Positions 8,502 to 18,340 are shown, counted from the first letter of the stretch. The stretch: DNA of 64,000 nucleotides from Candidatus Termititenax sp. (GCA_020719045.1 DYQY01000002.1:6260-70259), one strand, 5' to 3'. A program made the numbers and translations. The notes: generated by a model not told the origin, from the letters alone.

Positions 8502-10007
8502 ATGCTATATACAGCAAAGACTCTATTAGTTGATTACTGGAAGTTCAACCCTCAAGAAATAGCCGTATCACAGCAGTTACGTTCATTCTTTCGAGACTCT
8601 GAGGTATTCTTTGTCGAGAATAACAACGTAAAATATTTACTTAAAGCTACACCAATTAAACTAAAGAACCTAATTATTAATAATCAACAGATATCTTCCT
8701 TAGTTGCACAACACCAAGTATCAACTATACGGCCAATTAATGACTACATTATTAAGAATGACTATATATTTGAGCTCTACCCAATGATGGAGCCACTTGA
8801 TATTGAAGGAATTAACATTATTTGCACAAATCTAAATAAAATATTTACTTGCCTCCAATCTGTAACTGGTGATTTCCCAAAACTTATTCTAACTGATATA
8901 AACATTAGTAATCGGCACCTAAATTATTTAGAAAATGCATTATTTAAATACTTTCCTTTTATGGAAACCAGCTTTATCCATGGCGATTTTCACCCTCACA
9001 ATATTTTTTTAAATGACAATACTCTGTATTTAACTGATTGGGAAACAGCAGCAATTGGACCTAAACTATATGATTTGGCTTTCTTCTGCGGATGCTACGG
9101 TCTTCATGGAGAAGAGTTTCTACAATCTACCAATATTGGACTTCTATTACAATCCATCAGTAGCAACATGTTTATAGACCAACTATCCATTGATACCTTT
9201 CATGCACTGCTTGTATATACTAGGATTAGGTGGCTTATTGTATGGGAACAAAACAAAGACAATGAAATGGTTGAAACAGAAAATATATACATTGATTTCT
9301 TAATTAGCAATCACGACAAGTTAGTCTCTTTCTGGAAAGAAAACATAGTATCAAACTTAACTCATAACACTAAATGGATAATAACAGATGCAAATTTCTC
9401 AAAAGAAGTTCTTGAACTAAAGAATAATGACAACTTTTCTCAAATAGATAATAGTGAATTATCATCTAAAATACCTGAACTTATAATAGCTTTCGGGAAA
9501 GATAATAACATTAAAAGAAATATAGACCTGCTACTTCTTCATGAGCAATTTGCAAAAAATGCTACTTTTATAAATGACTTAATGATTTCCTTTATAAATT
9601 TTTCTTTAGATGCTTCCAGACTAAAACAAAAAGTTGCCCTTAAGCACATTATTTCTATTGTTGAGAACAAATACGCAGATAATGAAATGACTCCAATTTC
9701 CCTAGCTTATTTATACAGGAACTATTTTACATTACTTACGGAAAACAATGACAACAACATGATAGAAGTAAAAAACAAACTTGAAAAACTTCTTAATACA
9801 TATCCTGACAAAATTGAGTTAGTGGAGGAGTATTCAAGAGTATTATCTGGAGAAATTAACTTCTTTCTTATTAACAAAAAAAGAAATAAAGCAAAAAAGT
9901 CATATAAAATACTAGAGAATTTAAAAAACTCATATCCAGAATCATCGAAAATAGCAGCAACTTATAAAGTTGCTAAAAATAACCTTGAATCAAAATCACT
10001 CAACTAA
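8502..10007 (+). CDS. Aminoglycoside/choline kinase-fold protein with helical C-terminal extension
   Basis: The first 290 residues form a phosphotransferase of the APH/choline-kinase superfamily. The catalytic loop is HGDFHPHNIF and the metal-binding element is LTDWETA (the DFG equivalent), both intact; an N-lobe Lys (YLLKATPIKLKN) is present. Residues about 300-501 are a Lys/Asn-rich alpha-helical extension that looks like TPR-type repeats and is not part of the usual kinase. The gene follows the DUF4914-like gene by 25 nt without a good ribosome binding site, so translation may be coupled. The substrate is unknown; small metabolite phosphorylation is more likely than antibiotic resistance because the gene sits in an ordinary chromosomal setting. 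Confidence 0.75.
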   Translation: MLYTAKTLLVDYWKFNPQEIAVSQQLRSFFRDSEVFFVENNNVKYLLKATPIKLKNLIINNQQISSLVAQHQVSTIRPINDYIIKNDYIFELYPMMEPLDIEGINIICTNLNKIFTCLQSVTGDFPKLILTDINISNRHLNYLENALFKYFPFMETSFIHGDFHPHNIFLNDNTLYLTDWETAAIGPKLYDLAFFCGCYGLHGEEFLQSTNIGLLLQSISSNMFIDQLSIDTFHALLVYTRIRWLIVWEQNKDNEMVETENIYIDFLISNHDKLVSFWKENIVSNLTHNTKWIITDANFSKEVLELKNNDNFSQIDNSELSSKIPELIIAFGKDNNIKRNIDLLLLHEQFAKNATFINDLMISFINFSLDASRLKQKVALKHIISIVENKYADNEMTPISLAYLYRNYFTLLTENNDNNMIEVKNKLEKLLNTYPDKIELVEEYSRVLSGEINFFLINKKRNKAKKSYKILENLKNSYPESSKIAATYKVAKNNLESKSLN

Positions 10008-10107
10008 ACTTATCTCGTCAGTCCCTGATACTATAGTCTCACTAAAATGCATTTGAGCTAATTGCATAAACCTCTCTATTTCACTGTTATTCCCATAATA
10101 TTATCTA

Positions 10108-10968
10108 TTAGCTATTCTTTTGATAAAACTTTAAAATATAATTAAAGGCTTCTTCGTTATAATCAATCAAAAAAGAATGTTCGTTACCTATCCAAATTAA
10201 CTGTTTTTGCTTTGATTTAGCTAAAGCATCAATAAACCTAGCTGATTGTGGTGAAGCAACATCGTCATTCGCGCAATGCAAAATCAGCAATGGGTCATCA
10301 ACATCATACATTCTTCTCTGAATATACTTAGAATAATCCCATAACTCCATTGAAGAACGAATAGGATTTCTTATGTGTGTTATATGTTGGCGATGCTTAG
10401 GTATTGGCACATCTAAATACCCTAAGTCCATATTTAGAATATAAGTAATTGGATACAACAGTGCACCAAAGGTAATCCTCATATCAGCTGGATAGACAGG
10501 AGCACCAGCAACTACAATACTACTTATATCGTAATCTGCAGCTATATGCAGAGCATTAATTGCCCCAAGAGAAACACCAAAAACATGTACTGCTTTATAA
10601 TCATTCTTTAGAACTTTAACAACTGATTCTGCTGATTCATGCCATTGTCTCCAATTTGTATCTTTTAAATCTTGAGGAGTTGTTCCATGTCCGTGCATAC
10701 GAACACCATAAACATCAAATCCGTTTTCAAACAAAAAATCAGCTAAAGCTTTTGTTTCAGTTGGATTTGACGTGTAACCATGTATAAGCAAAACAACCTT
10801 ATTGTTATCATTATGATACTTATAAAAAGAATGCCCATAGCTAGAAACGCTTAACTCTTTCTCCTTTAATATTTTATTATTAAAGAACGTTAAGGTGCTT
10901 TGGTTGTTTGCAAAACTAAAGGAAATAAAAAAGAAAATAACAGTAATAGTTAAACTTCTAAAACTCAT
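10108..10968 (-). CDS. Exported alpha/beta hydrolase (carboxylesterase/lipase-like)
   Basis: A 286-residue serine hydrolase with an N-terminal signal peptide (hydrophobic SLTITVIFFFISFSF), so probably periplasmic. The core shows an oxyanion-hole region LIHGYTSNPTE, HGHGTTPQDL, a nucleophile elbow GVSLGA, an acidic residue in HCANDDVASP and the catalytic His in GNEHSF. The pattern HGxxxxPxETxxLAxxL is like the Est30/monoacylglycerol lipase group acting on short or medium chain esters. It stands alone on the minus strand, convergent with the kinase-like gene; GGAG lies 13 nt before the ATG, which is longer than usual. The natural substrate is unknown. Confidence 0.85.
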   Translation of the reverse strand: MSFRSLTITVIFFFISFSFANNQSTLTFFNNKILKEKELSVSSYGHSFYKYHNDNNKVVLLIHGYTSNPTETKALADFLFENGFDVYGVRMHGHGTTPQDLKDTNWRQWHESAESVVKVLKNDYKAVHVFGVSLGAINALHIAADYDISSIVVAGAPVYPADMRITFGALLYPITYILNMDLGYLDVPIPKHRQHITHIRNPIRSSMELWDYSKYIQRRMYDVDDPLLILHCANDDVASPQSARFIDALAKSKQKQLIWIGNEHSFLIDYNEEAFNYILKFYQKNS

Positions 10969-11073
10969 AATTCACATAATTCTCCAAACCTATTAATTAC
11001 ACAAATATAATATCATAAAAATTAGCGTTCTAACCTGTCAGATGGCTTTTTGCCATGATAATATTTATAAATA

Positions 11074-13796
11074 ATGAACATATTACGCTCTATAAGTATT
11101 CTTATGCTTTTACTTTCCTCATCTCTATTTGCAACAGTTAATATGACTGGAGTAATAGACAAAGGAAATCACAGTTTTATTATAAAAAGCAATGGAAGCC
11201 TCTATGCTGTTGGTGAAAACACAGAGGGCTATATGGGAACAGGGACTACCTCCACGAGAAACACCTATAGTTACATCCTAAGTAGTGTAAATACCAGCAT
11301 TTCACCAAATGCTGTGCTTGCAACAGGCTATACTCATAGTTTGCTTCTCAAATCAGGGCAACTTTGGGGAACTGGATATAATGGAACAGGACAACTTGGA
11401 ATTAATGACGATGCTAATCGCTCTGTTTGGACTACTATGCCAGAAGCAGTTGTTACTTTAGCTGCAGGAACATATCACGGTTTTGCAATTAAAAACGACG
11501 GAACGTTACTTGCAACTGGCTATAACGGAGTTGGTCAGCTTGGAACCAGCTCAAACACCAACATATTTGCTTGGACAACAGTTCTTACTACCACCAACGC
11601 TGTTGTTGCAGGTGATGGGTTCAGCCTAGCACTTAGAAACGATGGCTCAGTTTGGGCTACAGGATACAATGCTAATGGCCAACTTGGAAACGGAACCAGC
11701 AGTAATAGCCTATCTTGGATACAAGTAATCACGCAGGATGTAGTGCAAATAATGGCTGGACATAGCCACAGTCTAGCACTTAAAAGTGATGGCACTTTGT
11801 GGACCACTGGATACAATGCTAACGGTCAACTTGGACTAGGAGATATAACTGATAGATACAGTTGGACTAAAGTTCTTACTGCAAGCGTTTCGTCACTAAT
11901 GGCAGGTGACCACTTTTCTTTCTTCATAACCACAACTGGTGATTTATGGGGAACAGGACAGAACCTTGATGGTCAGCTTGGAATAAACTCCAGTCAAGAT
12001 GCCCTACTCTGGAAACTAATCACAGGGAATGTCCAAAGCGTAGGCGCGCAGGCTCTAAACATAGTCATATAATTAAAAATAATAACACCCTATGGGCTAG
12101 CGGAAGAAACGTTGAGAGACAACTCGGGCTAGCTTCTTTATCAAATTACTATGTTTGGAACCGTGTTCCAACCCTCAACAACCAACCTACCTGCAATGCT
12201 GGAGTTAGTGTTTCTATCCATGCTGGCACTCAAGTAACACTTACAGGATATTACTATGACACAGATGATGATGTACTATCACTGAATTGGAGAATTCTTA
12301 GCAAGCCAGCTGGTAGCACCTTAACTACAAATCTATCTACACAAAGCATCTGCCAATTCACTCCAGATTTAGTTGGAACTTATAACTTACAATTTACAGT
12401 CTCAGACTCACTTACTTCTGTATTAAGTACTGTTTCTGTATTTGCAACCAACACAAGACCAACAGCAAATGCAGGCTCATCTGGAAACTATCCTGTTCTA
12501 ACCTTAGTTCAATTATCAGCACAAAACTCTACAGATAATGAAGGCGACAATCTTCTGTATCGTTGGCAATTAACGTCTAAGCCTTCTGGCAGTGTTCAGA
12601 CTATAAGCACCAGCAATCTCATAACTACCAACCTTTTACTCGACATCATAGGAACATATAATGTATTGCTCATTGTTTCAGATAACTGGAGTCAATCATC
12701 AGCATCAATAACGATTGTAGCTCGTGCAGTGTTTGATCCAATAGCGCCCACCTACTCTATAACACTTGCTAACAAATACGTAACCTCTCAAGTAGGCGTA
12801 TCTATAAATTTCAGCGAAAACATGCAATCAAGCCCATTTTCCCTTCGATTACTATATGACAATGGAACCTCAGAAAACATATTAAGCGGTTCATGGATTA
12901 CAACTAAGCTATGGACATCTACCTTTATACCAAGTTCTAGTTGTGGATTTCTTGTAACAGTAATGGTTAATGAAGCAAGAGGAAATGATGGAAACGATGT
13001 AAGTCATGGAAACTCTCTGGTAGGCACATATTCGATAATCCAGTCTCTTTCCAAAACCAACCCACTAACTGGAATAATACTTACGGCAGTAATTCCATCG
13101 ACTGCAGTTACAATAAATGTTGTACCAATAATCAGCTTTGATAACACAATTTCAATAAATATTGCCAACATTCCTTCTTTTGACCGTTTAAGTAATGAAT
13201 ATATCTATAATTTATCGCTATATGATAGCTTCATTTTTTGTCTGCAAAACTCTGGAAACCATATCGGCCTTCCAACTGCAAACATCCAAACTTATGCAGA
13301 ACTAAGCTTCTATCGTTCTGGACTTGGATTAAACAACAAAGTGCGATTATATGCCTATAATCCATCAACTAATCTATGGACTGATATAGGAATAACACTT
13401 AGTTCTACTCAATCAGACCAGATAACATATCGAACTTCTTTACAAACGAAATTTGCGTTAGTTGCAATTGAGACACTAACATCGTCATCAAGCCAACAGC
13501 TACTTATTAACAACCCATTATCAGCACCTAACCCATTTAATCCACTACAAGAAGTTGCTCATATTGGATACTTTATTAATTCGCCAGTGCTAACTAAACT
13601 ATATATTTACAGTATAAATGGATTACTTATCCATACAGCTACAAAGCAAAGTGTGGTTGGCTATAACGAATTCGAATGGGATGGTCGCTCTAGCTTTGGA
13701 TATACCATTGGAAGCGACCTCTATTACGCTTATCTTGTTGCAGAAAACTCTCTTGGAAAAGCGCAAGCAGTTATAAAGATAGTGGTGAAAAAATGA
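11074..13796 (+). pseudogene. Secreted RCC1-repeat / PKD / FlgD-tail protein, interrupted by a frameshift
   Basis: Two frames together encode one protein of about 906 residues. Frame one (11074-12072) has a signal peptide (ISILMLLLSSSLFA) and RCC1-type propeller repeats (GTGYNGTGQLG, ATGYNGVGQLG, ATGYNANGQLG and others). It then stops, while the next RCC1 repeat (HSHIIKNNNTLWASGRN) continues in the other frame, open from about 12063 to 13796. That frame carries two PKD-like Ig domains (RILSKPAGS, TNTRPTANAGS) and a FlgD-like C-terminal Ig domain (YSINGLLIH, NEFEWDGRSSFG), usual in secreted proteins of candidate phyla. Removing one GC from the (GC)3 run at 12044-12049 restores a perfect repeat (SVGAGSKHSHIIK). 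The stop at 13796 overlaps the next start (ATGA). It may be a real mutation, a switch or a sequencing error. Confidence 0.82.
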
Positions 13797-14689
13797 GTCG
13801 AATAAGCAAAATATTTATATATTCTTTCCTTCTCACTATCACTACAATTTGTACTAATTCCGTATTTGCAGAAACATATAACAGTGCTGGTTACTGGCTA
13901 GAAATTATACCTGATGCTAGAGCAAGTGCCATGGGTGGCGCAAATACTGCCATTGCTTCCTCAGCTCTTGCTACTTACTGGAACCCAGCAGGCATCTATA
14001 TGGAAAACAGTTGGCAATCCACCTATCTTGGTATGATGTCAGGCATGCAAAAATATCTATCATTAGCAGCCGCATTCCCAATACCAGAGGGAACTTTCGG
14101 GGCAAGCATCATGGCACTCAGCTCTGATGGTATAAAGCAAACTATCTATCAAAATGGTAGACCTATTGAAACTGGGACTGAACTAAATCTGCTATATGCC
14201 CTTATCTCTACCACTTATGCTACAGAAGCTGATGGATGGCATACAGGAGTCACATGTAGACTTCTTATGCATCAACTTGCCAATGAAACTGCATCAGGGT
14301 TTGGAATTGATGTAGGAATCAAAAGAAACTATGGACAATGGACCATTGGTGGATACAAAACTTTTCTGCCAATAATCCTCCGCTGGAGAAATGGAACAAC
14401 AGAAGCTATTCAGTCTCAAACAAGAATAGGAGTTGGATATCAGCCTTTTAAGTTTCTTACAATAGCATCAGATATTAATCTCGAGCAAAGTAGTCGTCCA
14501 ATAACAATAGGAATGGAATTCACCTTATTAAATTTTGCATTTCGATTGGGTTACGGTGGCAGTACCGCTCTTATTAATGCTGGGATGGGAATGTCCTTTA
14601 AGGATACTGAAATAGACTTAAGCTACAGCATCTCAGAACATGCTCACATCTCCCCAGAATATAGACTGTCTTACAGTTCTAAATTCTAA
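13793..14689 (+). CDS. PorV/PorQ-like outer-membrane beta-barrel protein (UPF0164 type)
   Basis: A 298-residue protein with a signal peptide (IFIYSFLLTITTICTNSVFA) followed by the family signature IIPDARASAMGGANTAIASSALATYWNPAG. The rest alternates hydrophobic and polar residues as in transmembrane beta strands and ends in SYSSKF, an aromatic C-terminus typical of outer-membrane barrels. Its ATG overlaps the stop of the RCC1/PKD gene (ATGA), so the two are translationally coupled. PorV-type proteins help type IX-like secretion or anchor surface proteins in Bacteroidetes; here a role in export or attachment of the coupled FlgD-tailed protein is an inference from position. Confidence 0.8.
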   Translation: MSRISKIFIYSFLLTITTICTNSVFAETYNSAGYWLEIIPDARASAMGGANTAIASSALATYWNPAGIYMENSWQSTYLGMMSGMQKYLSLAAAFPIPEGTFGASIMALSSDGIKQTIYQNGRPIETGTELNLLYALISTTYATEADGWHTGVTCRLLMHQLANETASGFGIDVGIKRNYGQWTIGGYKTFLPIILRWRNGTTEAIQSQTRIGVGYQPFKFLTIASDINLEQSSRPITIGMEFTLLNFAFRLGYGGSTALINAGMGMSFKDTEIDLSYSISEHAHISPEYRLSYSSKF

Positions 14690-14695
14690 TGTGGT

Positions 14696-16432
14696 TCACT
14701 TACTTGTAACAAGTCCACTGACTTCAACTTTAGACCAAGGCTTATCCCAACGATAGAAACTTAGATTTATCTTCCCATCTTCAGACTTAAGTGAATACGG
14801 AAACTTTAGTGGTATTCCTGATGGTATTATAAATCTTGAAAAGCGACCTATTCCAGTTGGCTTAAGCTCACTTGGATAATGTATCTTTAACTTTGCTTTA
14901 TCAAAATCCACTATACGTGTTGTGTTAATCTCTGGCATATCAATAACCTCTACTTTGCTTCCTCCCTCAATCTCGATAACTAAACCATCTGAAAATATCA
15001 TTCGATTACCTTCTCTTAAATAAAATGCACTATTTATGTCGAGTATGGTATTTTCGTCATGACCAAATAAAGGAAGGATATATCGAGAAGCTACTAATAA
15101 AACTGAAAAAATACCAGCACTTAAACTAACCTCTAATGGCATATTTAAGCTATTAAATAAAACTGATAATCCTAAACCAATAAACAAAGCTACCTGATAC
15201 ATAATAAGTGACAAATTTTCTTCAAAAGCATAAATACTCCAGAAATTATTCTTAATAGAAGCCATATTCTCCGTATCCTGAATCCTATCCATTGCTATCT
15301 TAAAAGAAATTTTGTCTATTGCAGAAGAGGCATAAGCAGCCATATATAGTGAAATCATATAGGCAACGGTAAATAGTCCAACCTTTAAGTTATCACTGAA
15401 TATACTAGTTGCTGAATTATATACAGGTGGATACAAGCATAGAAGCAAAACAGAGCTCATGGTAGCAATTGATATAGCTTGTCGTTTCTGTGCAATAAGT
15501 GACCTCAATGTCTCATAGCTTTCGCCCATTTCCCATAAAGGAACTAACTCATCTAGTGCCTTTCCTAGTCTTTCTCTTGCCTCTATAGAATCAATCTTCT
15601 TTGATGAGCGACTGATTCCTAAGGTATTAAATAAAACAGTTGTTCTACTTATAAAACCAAGCAAGGCAGCAACCTTGAATGAGTCTTGAGCCTGAGTAAG
15701 AATAGATAATAGAATAAACCCTTCCAAAAGGCCCTCTCCAGCATACCCAAAAGCATTGCCTAATGCAGACTTAGCGTAAATTGGATCCTTAAGTGCCAAG
15801 CAAAACAATCGAAAATTTGCACTAATAGTGCGATTCGGAACTGACATTAAAGATAATTGAGCTTTATTATTAACAAATGGCCAATTATCATTAATACTCT
15901 GTAAATTCACAAGAAAAAGTCCGTTTTTATCATATGCATATAATTCATTAAAAAACTCTTGTCTTATAAGCACTTCTTCTTGGCAAAAAATAATATTCTC
16001 TGGATAGGTATCTAAAATAAACTCAAGAGGCAGTTTATCGGATATTGATTTATCACATCTCTTAACAAGTATTAAAAGTGTATTTTCCATACCTTTAACC
16101 TGATGCATCAAAACTAAAGCATCTGCAAATAATTTAATGCACTGCTCATCTTCATCCCAATAGTTATGATAAACCAACTTATAGATTGTTCCTGGCTCAT
16201 TTTCCTTTGCAAGTATTTTTACAACAGCTTCTCTAACATTAGGATCGGTTATCTCTATCCTACTTATAAGTTCTGCTGACCTTTTATCAATAATAACTGG
16301 GTCTAAATAGATAGCAGTCTTTAGCTCTCCCTGATTAAGAAAAAATGCGGTTTCCAAGTCCTCAGGCAAAACATAGTTAGGTCTAAAAGAAACATCATTA
16401 ACGGCAACACTAACTATCTTTTGTTTTAACAA
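14696..16432 (-). CDS. Unknown membrane protein downstream of efp (578 aa)
   Basis: I do not recognise this protein. Residues 1-190 look soluble and mixed alpha/beta (PGTIYKLVYHNYWDEDEQCIKLFADALVLMHQ); residues about 215-265 and 315-450 contain several hydrophobic segments (IATMSSVLLLCLYPP, VGLFTVAYMISLYMAAYA, LIMYQVALFIGLGLSVLF, GIFSVLLVASRYILPLF); residues 460-578 return to a soluble beta-rich tail. The start is TTG at 16432 with a strong GTAAGGAG site 8 nt upstream, and that site lies in the 3' arm of a perfect hairpin. The gene follows efp by 95 nt and may be part of the earP-efp transcript. Confidence 0.7.
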   Translation of the reverse strand: MLKQKIVSVAVNDVSFRPNYVLPEDLETAFFLNQGELKTAIYLDPVIIDKRSAELISRIEITDPNVREAVVKILAKENEPGTIYKLVYHNYWDEDEQCIKLFADALVLMHQVKGMENTLLILVKRCDKSISDKLPLEFILDTYPENIIFCQEEVLIRQEFFNELYAYDKNGLFLVNLQSINDNWPFVNNKAQLSLMSVPNRTISANFRLFCLALKDPIYAKSALGNAFGYAGEGLLEGFILLSILTQAQDSFKVAALLGFISRTTVLFNTLGISRSSKKIDSIEARERLGKALDELVPLWEMGESYETLRSLIAQKRQAISIATMSSVLLLCLYPPVYNSATSIFSDNLKVGLFTVAYMISLYMAAYASSAIDKISFKIAMDRIQDTENMASIKNNFWSIYAFEENLSLIMYQVALFIGLGLSVLFNSLNMPLEVSLSAGIFSVLLVASRYILPLFGHDENTILDINSAFYLREGNRMIFSDGLVIEIEGGSKVEVIDMPEINTTRIVDFDKAKLKIHYPSELKPTGIGRFSRFIIPSGIPLKFPYSLKSEDGKINLSFYRWDKPWSKVEVSGLVTSK

Positions 16433-16440
16433 TTATAAAT

Positions 16441-16484
16441 CTCCTTACGATATATATAACTTTTCAGATATATATCGTAAGGAG
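16441..16484 (-). promoter_or_regulatory. Perfect 17-bp hairpin that hides the ribosome binding site
   Basis: The arms CTCCTTACGATATATAT and ATATATATCGTAAGGAG are perfect complements around a 10-nt loop. In the minus-strand RNA the AAGGAG of the 3' arm is the Shine-Dalgarno site for the TTG start at 16432, and it would pair with CUCCUU at the foot of the 5' arm. There is no T tract, so it is not a normal terminator. It probably controls translation of the 578-aa protein. Confidence 0.7.
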
Positions 16485-16527
16485 AAATAATTTATTTCAG
16501 TAAAAATGTGATACAAGGATACTGAGA

Positions 16528-17091
16528 CTATTTCTGTTCTCTACCTACATACTCTTTAGTTGTTGTATCAATGATAATAATTTCGCCTTCTTTTAAAAAG
16601 TACGGAACTTGTACTTCTAATCCAGTTTCAACTGTTGCTGGCTTAGTTACTTTTCCAGAAGAATCACCTCTTGTTACTTCTTCAGTATAAGTAATCTTTA
16701 GATTAGCTGATTTTGGCAAATCGATACTTACTGCTTTTCCTTCATAGAAAAGAATATCAACAACCTGTTCTTCTAAAATAAAATATATAGCATCACCTAA
16801 GTCATCTTTAGTAATCTCTACTTGGTCAAATGTTTCCTGGTCCATAAAAGAATAAGAATCATTTGTTGCATATAAATATTGCATTTTCTTAACATCAAGT
16901 CTTACATCATCTAACTTGTCTGTAATCGTATAAGAGGTTTCTGATAATGCGTTTGTTGTCATGTTTTTTAACTTCATTTTAATAATTGCATTTTGTCTTG
17001 CTGCTCTATAGTACTCACACTTTACAATCAAAAAAAGGTCATTTCCTCTTTTGATAATATTTCCTGATCTTACGTCTCCTGCTAATTTCAT
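16528..17091 (-). CDS. efp: Translation elongation factor P (Arg-32 type)
   Basis: EF-P of 187 residues that relieves ribosome stalling at polyproline stretches. It has the KOW-like N-terminal domain (VRSGNIIKRGNDLFLIVKCEYYRAARQNAIIKMKLKN) and two OB domains ending GEIIIIDTTTKEYVGREQ. The residue at the tip of the loop is Arg-32, as in Pseudomonas EF-P, which is rhamnosylated by EarP, and not the Lys-34 used by EpmA. The earP gene ends 10 nt upstream, consistent with this modification. A GGGAG site precedes the ATG. A role in translating the proline-containing or giant proteins nearby would be speculation. Confidence 0.95.
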   Translation of the reverse strand: MKLAGDVRSGNIIKRGNDLFLIVKCEYYRAARQNAIIKMKLKNMTTNALSETSYTITDKLDDVRLDVKKMQYLYATNDSYSFMDQETFDQVEITKDDLGDAIYFILEEQVVDILFYEGKAVSIDLPKSANLKITYTEEVTRGDSSGKVTKPATVETGLEVQVPYFLKEGEIIIIDTTTKEYVGREQK

Positions 17092-17101
17092 TTTTTACTC
17101 C

Positions 17102-18199
17102 CTATATTTGCTCGATAAACTTAAATAATCTTTCTATCAATGTCCCGTTTTCCTGAATCTTACTTCTAAGTTTATGAAAATTTAGTCTTATTTTATCAAG
17201 GTTATTAATAAATGAATAGATGATGTCTTCGATTTCTTCATCTTTTAAGCTGCAAACACTATTATAATAATGAAATATAGTCTTAAAATTATTAAACTGC
17301 TGATTATCTTCGAAAGAACTTTCCATCATTTCTATAAAAGCATTAAGTTTTAAAAGATGCACAGAATCACTCTGAGGATAAAGTTGCCAGAAAAATGGGT
17401 TTGATGCATTTATAGCCTGCATTAATGAATCCTCGCCTCTTATAAAATTAAAGTCAGAAACACGAAGCAACTCATCAAACTCAGTCTGCTCATAAAATCT
17501 TGGGAAAATCAGACGCAAATTACCTTTTACTAAATCGATGTTTTTAAATACTTTTTGACTTTTCTCTCCGCACACAAATAAATATACATTTTTTTCACTT
17601 TTCGATAATGCATTAACTAATTGATTTACTTCATCACCATAATTAAATAAAACACCTATTAATCCATCATCGTCACTTATCGCATTTTCTTTCACAAAAT
17701 AATCCTTACTGTATTTACTAGCACTACCATTACCTACCAATATCCCACCGCTGTGTTCATCAAATCCTGGAATATAAAAAAACTTACGTGCACTACCCTC
17801 AATATGTGACTGACTTCCATGAACTTCTTTACCCCATGCTTCAGCAGTTACACCCTCCAAGACTATTACTAACTTGCTCTGCTCAAAAACCTTTAATTCA
17901 TATTCTAATGGTAAAGCTGTTGCTAATAATTGAATGACAAGAGGAGCAGGAGTAACTTCTGTAATAGAAATCTTTGTTATATCTATAAACTTAATACCAG
18001 CTACTGTCTGAGTAGCTAATTTAGGACTTATAGAGTTATCGAGCAAATGCAATAATTGAATATCATCAATAAACAACCGAACATTGGCTAATGAACAATA
18101 CTCTAAATATAACCTAGCCAACCTTAAAGCAATTCCAGCATCACCATAATTATCAACAACTTGGAAATGAATATCTACATCATTATTTGGTAACTTCAT
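17102..18199 (-). CDS. earP: EF-P arginine rhamnosyltransferase EarP
   Basis: A 365-residue inverting glycosyltransferase (GT-B fold) that transfers rhamnose from dTDP-rhamnose to Arg-32 of EF-P. The N-terminal motif VVDNYGDAGIALRLARLY contains the two Asp (D16, D20) matching the catalytic and structural Asp of the family, and the C-terminal domain has the diagnostic block RGEDSLMQA, then FFWQLYPQ and LLKLNAF, which binds the nucleotide sugar. It lies directly upstream of efp in the same operon. TAAAAT lies exactly 6 nt before the ATG and no Shine-Dalgarno is seen, so the mRNA may be leaderless. The dTDP-rhamnose genes are not in this window. Confidence 0.93.
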   Translation of the reverse strand: MKLPNNDVDIHFQVVDNYGDAGIALRLARLYLEYCSLANVRLFIDDIQLLHLLDNSISPKLATQTVAGIKFIDITKISITEVTPAPLVIQLLATALPLEYELKVFEQSKLVIVLEGVTAEAWGKEVHGSQSHIEGSARKFFYIPGFDEHSGGILVGNGSASKYSKDYFVKENAISDDDGLIGVLFNYGDEVNQLVNALSKSEKNVYLFVCGEKSQKVFKNIDLVKGNLRLIFPRFYEQTEFDELLRVSDFNFIRGEDSLMQAINASNPFFWQLYPQSDSVHLLKLNAFIEMMESSFEDNQQFNNFKTIFHYYNSVCSLKDEEIEDIIYSFINNLDKIRLNFHKLRSKIQENGTLIERLFKFIEQI

Positions 18200-18205
18200 T
18201 CTGCT

Positions 18206-18211
18206 ATTTTA
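18206..18211 (-). promoter_or_regulatory. -10 box of a probable leaderless promoter (earP-efp)
   Basis: TAAAAT followed by 6 nt (agcaga) and the earP ATG on the minus strand. No clear -35 box is visible. Confidence 0.4.
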
Positions 18212-18340
18212 GCTTATTTTAAATAAATCTATATAAATAATTAGAAGAAACTAGAATCATACTTTAACAAAGCAGGTAAAAGTGAGCAAATAAACATAAA
18301 TAGAGGCATTTTGTGCCTAGTAAAAAGAAATTTTCTTGAT

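Noticed and set aside
12055-12062. A programmed -1 frameshift at CTA AAC in the RCC1/PKD gene
   Set aside because: There is no heptameric slippery site or stimulatory hairpin after it, and removing one GC at 12044-12049 gives a better repeat junction.
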